Source: Nautilus pompilius
Taxonomy: Eukaryota; Mollusca; Cephalopoda; Nautilida; Nautilidae
DNA length: 64,000 nt
Direction of reading: 5' to 3'
Assembly: GCA_018389105.1 (NCBI GenBank)
Contig: JACATO010000647.1
Coordinates: forward strand, 366,001-430,000
Shown one piece after another: positions 1 through 8,396 of this stretch. The notes beneath the pieces are model-generated. The model was not told the DNA's origin and did not search any database. It saw nothing but the letters and a program-made list of their open reading frames with translations. Within the stretch, counting starts at the first letter, position 1. The number at the start of each line of letters is the position of its first letter. The position numbers were made by a program, and so were the translations under genes.

Positions 1-66
1 CAAGTAACTCCTCTTTGTCTGCATGCTGCTCATCTGATTTACCACAGATTTTATGTGTTTCCCTTT
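1..66 (-). CDS. MYBBP1A: MYBBP1A-like coding exon 5 (partial, runs off left edge)
   Basis: The acceptor TTTTTAATAG (AG at 68-67) opens an in-phase frame of exactly 22 codons to the window edge (KSVVNQMSSMQTKRSYL and flanks). As I remember the family, the next 24 residues after QSGRL align here without a gap, ending in a helix before 'YL/HLQE'. Support is moderate because the exon is short and cut by the edge. Confidence 0.55.
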
Positions 67-3000
67 CTATTAAAAACAAAAAGTTTTATGAATATAAAGG
101 AATGCTATTAACCATATCTGAAGTACAGATACAATGAAAGCTATCACCAAATATTAGTTAGTTTACCATATTTTCTGAAGTATTACAATATGAATTCCAG
201 TACAACAAAAATATTAGCATGCCCAGACCAATGACCCGTAATAATAGTGCTATGTAGACCTTGTTGGAACAAAATTTGTTACAATGAAAATTCACTACAA
301 CAAATGCTATTTTTCTTGTCTTTGTACATATAATAGACATTCATTACAAAGAAAAATATCTAACACACGATTGTTTACATAGAGGCAATCATCCATGATC
401 TGCGGCAACCTTCATTTCATCTAACTGCATCAGTGTGTCAGAATTTTGCAACCAAGCATTACTTTGTTTCTAGCTAGCATAACTAGTTGGTAGTGCAAGG
501 AGAAATGCAGTTGTAGGCATATGTAAGTCTTGGCCAAAATCTGGTCACATAATACTTACTCCATCCAGAAAAAAGATGTGATAAAAGAATTCCATGTTAC
601 TTCCTCTACATTATCTATGTTATTGATGGATCATACCAAAATTTAAAAGGTGAAGAAAGCAAATCTGGGACAAAATTAAAAAAGACTACATGGTGTGCTC
701 TACTATGATATTGATACAACTGTTTTTGCCTGGTTTTTAGATGTTGTGCATGAAAAATTTACATTAGTGGTCCACTTATTTGGCAAAGTATTGGACTCTG
801 CAAATCTACTTGATCATTGAAAAATTTCGAGAGAGCTGGTTGGCTTAACAGATTTTGTGGACACCATGGAATTGCATCAACAGTTGATTTGCAGAGAAGA
901 AAATACTGATCCAGAAGATAAGATTAATGAATGGCATGCAGGAAAAAATTTTTTTAATTATTGACTAGTCTAGATGATGTTTTTAATCTAATGATATAGG
1001 CCTGTTTTATCTGTTTTTACATCATACACTCACTGCAACAAACAATGATTGGAACATCTGTAACAGAAAGGTTCAGGCAGATGCTGCAAATAACATTGAA
1101 ACTGTTGGTGTGTTGACTGGCTGGCACAAAGCCTAAAGAAACTGAAGTTGAGAGTGAAGGTGATGAGAATGAAGTTCCAAAACAGTTAACAATAACCACT
1201 TCAGAAGCTTGGAAAAAAACACAGTGGTTGCTTTCTACATGTTTAGATATTCCTGATGTAGTTTAACACAACAAAATAGTGTCCATGAAAATTTAATACA
1301 ATTGCAACAAAAATTTGTGCAGAGCAAAATGAAACTTTCTCTAAACAAAATGAAATGCAAGAGTTACTGCTTCTGTTGTTTGTACAGTGGAAGACTAAGA
1401 TAATTTAGATAAATTTTGTTTTACACTTAGAGCTGTTTTTAACAATGAAACAATCTGGATACACCTTGAAGTTTGTTGCAACAAAATTCCACTCATAAAA
1501 GCCCAAGCAGTATTTTCTTTTTTTAAAAAAGTTATTTTTCACCTTATATTTATTTATTGATTGACATAATCTTACAAACTTAATCATCATATCCAGTTTT
1601 GAGGAAGAATTTAATTCCATTGAATTTGTCAAAAATTTTAAAAATTCAATAAAACAGGAACAAGAGAGCTGGAAATTGAAATGCTTTTGAAGGTTACCAT
1701 TTCAGAATTAAGTTCAAATCAATACCAACCTCAGCCACAAAACTGATGTAACCATTTTGCTACCAAAGATCCTCTTCATTTAGTGAAATGGAAAATCAGC
1801 ATAGGAACAGACAGGGTCTGACACGCAATTTTCCTCATTAGCCAGCTTAGTGCAATTTTCAAGTATTCAGTTTTGTTTAGAGGATCATTATAAAAGTGTG
1901 AATAAACTAAATCACATCCTTGTAATTACAAGAGAAAAAATAAGAGCATCAAACAAAATATCTACTGATGTACCTGAATTAAACAGAATCAGGTATACTT
2001 CCTTCATCATTTTATTCTATGTAATTAGAAGTTTGCCCATTGTGCTGTCAAGGCATCAGTGTGATCCCTTAAAACTCTTGCTTTTTTTTTTTCCAGTAAA
2101 TTAATTTTATCCATCCCACAACAAAAGCTGGAAATTCAAAAGTTTTGATGTCAATACTGATATCACAGATTTACTAACAGCCTCCCTTCTTTTATTTCCC
2201 ATTACTTCACAGCTCAGAATTTCATTTCTACCTCAATACTTTACAACTTATTTTGATTTTAATGCCACCTATTTCATTTATTGTGCTACTCTACAATTGC
2301 TAGTCTGAAGCAGAAGGTAAAGCAGCGCACTTAAAGACTGAGTAAAGCACCAATATTGCGAAAACAAGTGGTAGACAGATTACAGATACGTCTGGGCTAA
2401 CACCACACCTACACATCACAAATATATAGCAGAAACTGTGATTTAATAAGTAAAGGAACATGTTTATATGCTGGAGTAAATTAGACAGTGTTTGAAACAA
2501 CGGGCAGAAAGACAAAGAAAAGCAAAAGAACTGGATATACTTATCCAAAATAGTAGTATTTCATAATAAAAACAAAATTATAGCAGTTACTGCACATTTC
2601 ACAGGTAAATCAGAATGTTATCATATCTGATTTATAATACCCATAACAATGGACTGACATTTTAAAAACCCAATAAAATTCTAATCAAACCAAGCCAAAT
2701 TTATTCTCAAGTATTTACCAGACAAATTCATCAATTTAAAAACAAAACAAAACAAAAATGTGAATACTTACAGCAAAAAGCCTGCCAGACTGTACGATGC
2801 TTTGAAAAGCTAAAGCACGGCCAACATCAACATGTTTTCTCTCCTTAAAATCAATTTAAAATTAATTAATTTTACTCATCAAGACAAAAAAATCTATCTC
2901 ATACAAGAAGTTTTCAATATGCAACCAAAACAGAAATGCACTAGAACCTGCTTTGAGACACGGAACATCAACTGGTACAAAACTAGTCATTTTACAGTTA

Positions 3001-6000
3001 AACTCTCCTGTCTTAGATCAGAATTGCTTTACTAGAAAAATGCTGTCACTCAAAGACGGTACAACTATACATTTTAATAACAGAATCTGGCAGAATAAAT
3101 ATATGTACCAATACAACCAAAGGAATTTAGTGTTGCCAACCCCTCATTCAGATTTTATTCTCAACCACTTGTGTATTATTATTTATCTCATCTGATGCAC
3201 AATATTCAATGCATGTGATGAGCACACCCACTCAGATAACAATAATACAGTGAATTGTCCACCTAGACATGTATTGCAATCTGATTTAAATAATGGTAAA
3301 AAAAAGAAAAATGATTTTATTTTTACCTCCACAAAACAAAAGTAATCTTTCTTTATTCCATTTTTGAATAATTTAATAGTGTTTTGTCCGTGACCAATTT
3401 CAGTTCATACAGAAAACCACTCATATCCATTGCATTTAGAAACCCACTAATAAAAAGATAAATTATTCACAAACATTTTTCATAGAAAATTAATAACTGT
3501 AGAATAGGAGATAATAATGTAGTAAAAACCAAATCATAACGTAAACTGATAATGCAAAGTCTTTTCATAAATTTTCAAAAATGGCAACATGGCTGATAAT
3601 GTTATGCATGGGATTCATAGCTTTTGTTACATGTAGATTTATTTTCACCTTAGTTACTTTTAGCTTACCAACCCTGGAGAGTTCAGACACCACGGAAAGC
3701 TGTCATCTAACACAATCAAGACGACAATAGCTTTCCTTGTTTTCTTTCTTCAGAGACAAAAGTAAAGTTGTGCTGGACCATTACATTGGGGCCTTGTGAA
3801 ATGGGGGGGGGGGTGTTGGGAAAATGAGAGAAGTGTATTACATAGACTTGAAAATTTCAGCTGAGTTTAAAGCAAAATTTTCAATATGTACAAATAATAT
3901 CTCCTTGGAAAAAAAAAAAATTTTCTGACAAATTTCTTTTAGAAAAACATCATGCAGTACATTAATATCAACAAAAATCTTGAGATACGATGTAAAACTC
4001 TTCCAACACTTACATATTTATTTGAAATGGCCTTATAGTTCAGGTTTTCTTCAACCAAATTTAAGATGAGGTCAACTTTCACTTCAGGAAAACTTCGCAG
4101 TACCTTACAAAGAAAAACAGAAATTTTGGGCAGCAGCTAGTGCTAGAGCAAATGAATTGATGTTAATAATTTTGAGAAGGCTTACATATATATACAGGTG
4201 CATCTCAAAAAAATTAGAATATCATGGAAGAGTTCACTTTTTTCTGTAATTTAATTCAAACAGTGAAACTTTCATATATTCTAGATTCATTACACAAAGT
4301 GAAATATTTCAAGCCTTTTTTTGTTTTAATTTTGATGATTACGGTTTACAGCTCATGAAAATAAAAAATCCACTATCTCAAAATATTAGAACATTTCATA
4401 AGATCAATAAAAAAAATCAATGTAGCGTGGCATGGAGGCGATCAGCCTGTGGCACTGCTGAGGTGTTATGGAAGACCAAGTTGCTTTGATAGCGGCCTTC
4501 AGCTCGTCTGTATTGTTGGGTCTGGTGTCTCTCATCTTCCTCTTGACAATACCCCATAGATTCTCTTTGGGGTTCAGGTCAGGCGAGTTGGCTGGCCAAT
4601 CAAGCACAGTAATACCATGGTCAGCAAACCAGTTACTAGTAGTTTTGGCACTGTGGGCAGGTGCCAAATCCTGCTGGAAAAGGAAATCAGCATCTCCATA
4701 AAGCTTGTCAGCAGACGGAAGCATTAAGTACTCTAAAATCTCCTGGTAGATGGCTGTGATGACTTCGGACTTGATAAAACACAGTGGACCAATACCAGTA
4801 GATGACATGGCAGCCCAAATCATCACTGACTGCAGAAATTTCACACTGGACTTCAAGCAACTTGGATTCTGTGCCTCTCCACTCTTCCTCCAGACTGTGG
4901 GACCTTGATTTCCAAATGAAATGCAAAATTTACTTTCATCTGAAAAGAGGACTTTGGACCACTGAGCAACGGTCCAGTTCTTTTTCTTCTTAGCCCAGGT
5001 AAGACGCTTCTGTCGTTGTCTCTGGTTCAGGAGTGGCTTGACACTAGGAATGCAACACTCGTAGCCCATTTCCTGGATACGACTGTGCATGGTGGTTCTT
5101 GATGCACTGATTCCATCCTCAGTCTACTCTGTGAAGGTCCCCCAGGTTCTTGAATCGGCTTTGCTTGACAATCCTCTCAAGGCTGCAGTCATCCCTCTTG
5201 CTTGTGCACTTTTTCCTATGAAACTTTTCCCTTCCAATCAACTTTCCATGAATATGCTTTGATACAGCACTCTGCAAACAGCCAGCCCTTTCAGCAATGA
5301 CCTGTGGCTTACCCTCTTTGTGGAGGGTGTCAATGAGTGTCTTCTGGACAACTGTCAAGTCAGCAGTCTTCCCTGTGATTGTGATTGTGTGTACTGAACC
5401 AGACTGAGATTCATGGTATTTATACTGCATAAATAGTGATTTACTCAAACTCTAAATGGAATATTCTCATATTTTGAGATACGTTTTTTTCTATTTTTTT
5501 TTACCTGTAGGCCATAATTATCAGAATTAAAATTAAAAAATGCTCTAAACATTTTAGTTTACATGTAATGAGTCTAGAATATATACAATTTTCACTTTCT
5601 GAAATAACTGACAAAAATATTGAACTCTTCCACGATATTCTAATTTTTTGAGATGCACCTGTATATATATATATATATATTACATATACATACATACATA
5701 TGTAAATTTTTTAGTCTTATACAGTTATTGTCGTCAACAAAAAATAGTTCAGTGATGTAAAATAAACTGTGTGGTGCTTGTGTAGAATTATGAAAAACAC
5801 TGCAACACAAAAATAGCACATGATTTGCTGCAATTTGTTAATTGTTTTTATGGCAAGAAACTCATCATGTGGCCATGTCTTGTTTGCTTTTAAAACATCA
5901 AATTTGCATGGAGTTTCATACTATATATACCCTTTTGTAACAATATAAAACAATTAACTTTCTTCTTCAAATTTAGCCCAGATTCTCAATGCTCAACAGA

Positions 6001-8169
6001 GTTAGAACATATTTTCAAACAATATTTTTTAACATTAGAAATGTAAAAATGAATGGCAAACAAATTATCTTTTGGATGTTTCGCTACAGAACTCACTGCA
6101 ATACCTGCAACTGAGTTAGTACTTTTTGTCTCAAGTATAATGTGTTGTACGTGTTTTTTCAGTATCTTGAAATTCTGAAAACATACATACAAATAATGTT
6201 TTGTTTTTATATTTTTAAGAAAATCCTGAAGATGAATCTTTATTCAATTTTGATACTCCCTCTTAAAAAAAGCAAATCTCATTTTAATATTTCAAAAAAC
6301 TGAGTTTAGTTTACAAATTTTAATTGCTAATACTATCAGAGCTAAGTAAACTGTTTTGTTGTTGTTTGGAGGTTCATTCAGTTAGGGTTCTCCATCTTCA
6401 AACTTCACCTGTCTTCTTTTTTTTTAACACACCTTTCTGATTAAAACTAACCTGACACAGAGCTACAGGGAAACCAACCCTGACCCATTTCCTGCGTGAT
6501 GACAATCCTTTCACCAGTCTCTTCACTGTGTACAGTAAATCTCCACTGACTTCCTGGAGACAATGAAAATAAAAATCCTTAGTCTTCAATTTTAAAAAGA
6601 ACTTAGCAGCAATACAGAAGGCTAATAGTACCTCAGCAGGGGGCACCTAACATGAATGGACAGAACTAGATAGCTCGAAATACAAATAGATAAAATGACT
6701 AAATTCCATACATGTGACAATTATCTGCACTATGATATCACTGTTCAGACCATATATTATATACATATCAAAGTATCAGGACTGCTTTTTCTTCATTTGC
6801 AAGTCTAACTTTTTGCTTCACTCGGTTCACAGACACTCTACCATTATTTCTGGTTTATCGTCTAGCTGATGCGTTCAGTTCCATGCGTGTGTATTCTTTA
6901 CTCCATCAAATGAATTCAAACTGCATTCCTCTGGCATTCTACATTCATCATAAAAAACCACAAACCACTATATCAGCACCTGCCAGTGTCCTCGGATGGG
7001 CAATTTATCCGCATGTTATGAATGTCAACATGCTGACTTAGACACAAAAGTATCCGTTACAGACCAAGACAAAAACAAATTCTAAATCTGCATCCCATTT
7101 AGTCGATATCAGCGGGGGGGGCACCTGCAGCATCTCTGTGGTCACCATTTAGTCGATATAGGCGGGGGGCACCTGCAGCATCTCTGTGGTCACCATTTAG
7201 TCGATATCGGCGGGGGGGGCACCTGCAGCATCTCTGTGGTCACCATTTAGTCTATATCGGCGGGGGGCACCTGCAGCATCTCTGTAGTCACCATTTAGTC
7301 TATATCGGCAGGGGGCACCTGCAGCATCTCTGTGGTCACCATTTAGTCGATATCGGCAGGGGGCACCTGCAGCATCTCTGTAGTCACCATTTAGTCGATA
7401 TCGGCAGGGGGCACCTGCAGCATCTCTGTAGTCACCAGCACCCGACGACACCGACCCGGGTCTTCTGTTCTTATACATTGTAAATGGATTCCATGAGAAG
7501 TCACACGATGAAATGTTGTTGTTCACTGAAGACGGATGGAGACAGAAAAGGTGAATGATGCTACCGAGTGGCTGTGACTAGCAGCGCCAGCGATTATTGG
7601 TGGCTTCGGCCTTCTGCAGCCGTTACTCACAGAAGATCCGCACCAATAATTCATCCATTCACTGACAAATCCTTGGATTTCTAGGCTCATCCCTGGCGAG
7701 ATAAACACACACACAAACAAAACTGGATCGTCGTCCACCTGTGGGTGGGGGGGGAGGGGGACGACGACCAGCTGGCGGCTGTGTGTGTCACCGACCGACA
7801 GGGTAACCGCGATAGCTATCAAATAACAGAAACTGGCTTTTTAATTGACAGAGATCGTTATCCCGCTCACAAACCAGCCCCGAGACGACGACGACGACGA
7901 CTCGCCATCAGCCGGAGAGGACCAGACGCTGGAGGCTCCGCCATACCCCACAGCGCGCGCGCGCAGAGAGAGAGAGAGCAGGACAAGAAGAACCGCGAAC
8001 AGACCTCGCCGGACGGGTGCTGGTTCTCCTTCAGTTTCCTTAAAAGATGACCGACCGCCTCGAGCCTCTCGGCGTCGTCCTCCTCGGCGAGGACGCGGAG
8101 GATGTCGTGGACGCGGGGAGAACCCGCCGCCATGGCGTCCGACTCGCACGTGCCGCCACCGTCCGCCAT
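1..8169 (-). CDS. MYBBP1A: MYBBP1A/POL5-family gene, 5' portion (partial, five exons)
   Basis: Coding exons read on the minus strand are 8005-8169, 6452-6553, 4014-4103, 2772-2843 and 1-66 (continuing past the left edge), giving 165 residues. Every internal junction is phase 0. What I see: an N-terminal helix-rich segment (HDILRVLAEEDDAERLEAVG), then LLYTVKRLVKGLSSRRKWVR, then LRSFPEVKVDLILNLVEENL, then a block containing QSGRL. Known: these spaced blocks are characteristic of the start of Myb-binding protein 1A / DNA polymerase V (POL5), a HEAT-like nucleolar protein acting in rRNA transcription, ribosome biogenesis and transcriptional co-regulation. The full protein is over 1000 residues, so most of it lies outside the window. 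The start at 8169 is preferred over the in-frame Met at 8133 because it is upstream and sits in a good context. The gene is divergent with eIF4H. Family assignment is by remembered motif pattern, not a search. Confidence 0.72.
67..2771 (-). other. MYBBP1A-like intron 4
   Basis: An AT-rich intron between exons 4 and 5. About 640-1400 is a decayed Tigger-type transposase on the opposite strand (listed separately). I see nothing codable in 1400-2771; the short open frames there have no family motifs. Confidence 0.6.
640..1400 (+). mobile_element. Degenerate pogo/Tigger-type transposase remnant
   Basis: Plus-strand frames, broken by stops and shifts, recall the CENP-B-type DNA-binding domain of Tigger/jerky transposases. 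They read a 'D.T.F.WF' helix near 710-735, then AGWLNRF..HGIAST near 830-875, then an acidic stretch (ETEVESEGDENEVPK) near 1140-1180 like the C-terminal acidic tail of the family. No terminal repeats were recognised and it is inactive. Confidence 0.5.
2772..2843 (-). CDS. MYBBP1A: MYBBP1A-like coding exon 4 (residues 120-143)
   Basis: A 72-nt exon between the acceptor TTTTAAG and the donor GCT|GTAAGT, phase 0/0. It encodes VGRALAFQSIVQSGRLFA. The QSGRL motif is strongly conserved in the family at this spacing. Confidence 0.75.
2844..4013 (-). other. MYBBP1A-like intron 3
   Basis: An intron with no gene or family-level repeat that I can recognise. It contains a poly(G) run near 3805-3813 and several A-runs. 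Confidence 0.6.
4014..4103 (-). CDS. MYBBP1A: MYBBP1A-like coding exon 3 (residues 90-119)
   Basis: A 90-nt exon with acceptor TTGTAAG and strong donor TAT|GTAAGT, phase 0/0. It encodes a helix pair, LRSFPEVKVDLILNLVEENL then NYKAISNKY, in the position where family members carry the continuation of the 'ALAQLL' helix. It is too short to stand out as an open frame and was found by phase-consistent splice sites. Confidence 0.72.
4404..5090 (-). pseudogene. Tc1 transposase catalytic part (copy 1)
   Basis: A 228-residue open frame. It has an N-terminal part of the second DNA-binding subdomain (EMGYECCIPSVKPLL), then the DDE domain with SDESKFC, QQDLAPAHSAKT and DWPANSPDLNPKENLW. The C-terminus ends abnormally in IDFFY, because sequence encoding the last residues is missing compared with the other copy. 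The first helix-turn-helix is out of frame upstream (5119-5448). Confidence 0.9.
5119..5448 (-). pseudogene. Tc1 transposase N-terminal part (copy 1)
   Basis: A 109-residue frame with the paired-type HTH (VVQKTLIDTLHKEGK; SAVSKHIHGK). It terminates at LHRVD after a frameshift. One codon is also deleted after GKPQ relative to the copy at 55.3 kb. The native start is probably the Met equivalent to 56551 in that copy. Confidence 0.85.
6452..6553 (-). CDS. MYBBP1A: MYBBP1A-like coding exon 2 (residues 56-89)
   Basis: A 102-nt exon between the acceptor CTCCAG and the donor CAG|GTTAGT, phase 0 on both sides. It encodes the YTVKRLVKGLSSRRK block followed by GFPVALCQ. This is the most diagnostic family block in the window: a 'KRL.. 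GL.. R..AR.GF..AL.Q' pattern. Confidence 0.78.
6554..8004 (-). other. MYBBP1A-like intron 1
   Basis: Intron between exons 1 and 2. It contains the 48-bp minisatellite at 7096-7437 and becomes GC-rich toward 8000 as it enters the promoter island. Open frames here are low-complexity or repeat-derived and are not supported as genes. Confidence 0.6.
7096..7437. repeat. 48-50 bp minisatellite, seven tandem copies
   Basis: Copies start at 7096, 7146, 7194, 7244, 7292, 7340 and 7388. Each reads CATTTAGTCGATATCGGC, a G-run of 5-9, then CACCTGCAGCATCTCTGT and GGTCAC. Copies differ mainly in G-run length and a few substitutions (GTA/GTG, CGA/CTA). The modal period of 48 is a multiple of three, which keeps a minus-strand frame open with a repeated DAAGAPCRYRLN motif. 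I regard that frame as a by-product inside the intron. Confidence 0.95.
8005..8169 (-). CDS. MYBBP1A: MYBBP1A-like coding exon 1 (residues 1-55)
   Basis: The open frame starts at the ATG 8169-8167 and ends after the codons for HPSGE. The donor is GAG|GTCTGT at 8004, a weak match to consensus. The acidic, helical sequence (VLAEEDDAERLEAV) fits the first HEAT-like helix of the family. A 19-T run on the coding strand (8191-8209) lies just upstream in the 5' UTR. Confidence 0.7.
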
Positions 8170-8328
8170 CTTCCAGAAAACAAAAAACACAAAAAAAAAA
8201 AAAAAAAAACCCCCAGGAGTTTCCTCCCTCCTCCCAAAAAAGGAAGTCACAGCCGCGACGCCTGGCGGCCTTGGCAGCTGACCGCGCGGCGCGAGTCGGA
8301 ACGGAAGTTCCGGTTAGGTCTTTTCAAA
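8170..8328. promoter_or_regulatory. Divergent promoter between MYBBP1A-like gene and eIF4H
   Basis: Only 159 bp separate the two start codons. The region is GC-rich apart from a 19-A run (8191-8209). A 12-bp palindrome CGGAAGTTCCGG (8302-8313) contains two opposed ETS GGAA cores. The MYBBP1A start lies within AAGATGGCGG on the minus strand (8173-8164), matching the YY1 site that often overlaps the start of housekeeping genes. The eIF4H start AAAATGGCCG is a weaker version. No TATA box is seen. Function is inferred from motifs and gene orientation. Confidence 0.65.
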
Positions 8329-8396
8329 ATGGCCGATTACTCAGATTCGAATCACTGTTTTTTGAGAGACGATAGATACGGCGGGGGACCCAGCAG
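8329..8396 (+). CDS. EIF4H: EIF4H coding exon 1 (residues 1-22 plus 2 nt)
   Basis: The ATG is at 8329 in the context CAAAATGGCC. The exon encodes [15 protein letters not shown] and RYGGGPS. The only donor that keeps phase 2 for exon 2 is CAG|GCAAGT, a GC-type donor with otherwise perfect consensus. The nearby GT at 8401 would put a stop in the third codon of exon 2. Confidence 0.85.

Larger units (their letters stand above)
4195..5661 (-). mobile_element. Tc1-like DNA transposon, complete ends, disabled transposase (copy 1)
   Basis: Both ends read CAGGTGCATCTCAAAAAAAT-like inverted repeats flanked by TA (4193-4194 and 5662-5663), embedded in (TA)n. The minus strand holds a transposase in two pieces. 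5119-5448 has the helix-turn-helix region (TADLTVVQKTLIDTLHKEGK, then QSAVSKHIHGKL). 4404-5090 has the catalytic part, with the DDE acids in SDESKFC, QQDLAPAH and SPDLNPKENLWG (D34E spacing). A small deletion after LHR shifts the frame between the pieces, and the 3' end of the gene has lost sequence relative to the copy at 55.3 kb. It is non-autonomous and sits in MYBBP1A-like intron 2. Confidence 0.93.

Noticed and set aside
2300..2548. 82-residue minus-strand frame in MYBBP1A-like intron 4
   Set aside because: Hydrophobic, Cys-rich composition typical of AT-rich intron translation, and no acceptor/donor pair in phase.
5986..6192. Possible additional MYBBP1A-like exon (68-residue frame)
   Set aside because: It has no family motif, and exons 2 and 3 already join in phase 0 with strong splice sites.
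7197..7526. Repetitive protein (GDYRDAAGAPCRYRLN units) from the minisatellite
   Set aside because: The frame is open because the repeat period is a multiple of three. It lies inside an intron of the MYBBP1A-like gene, and no splice sites join it to anything.
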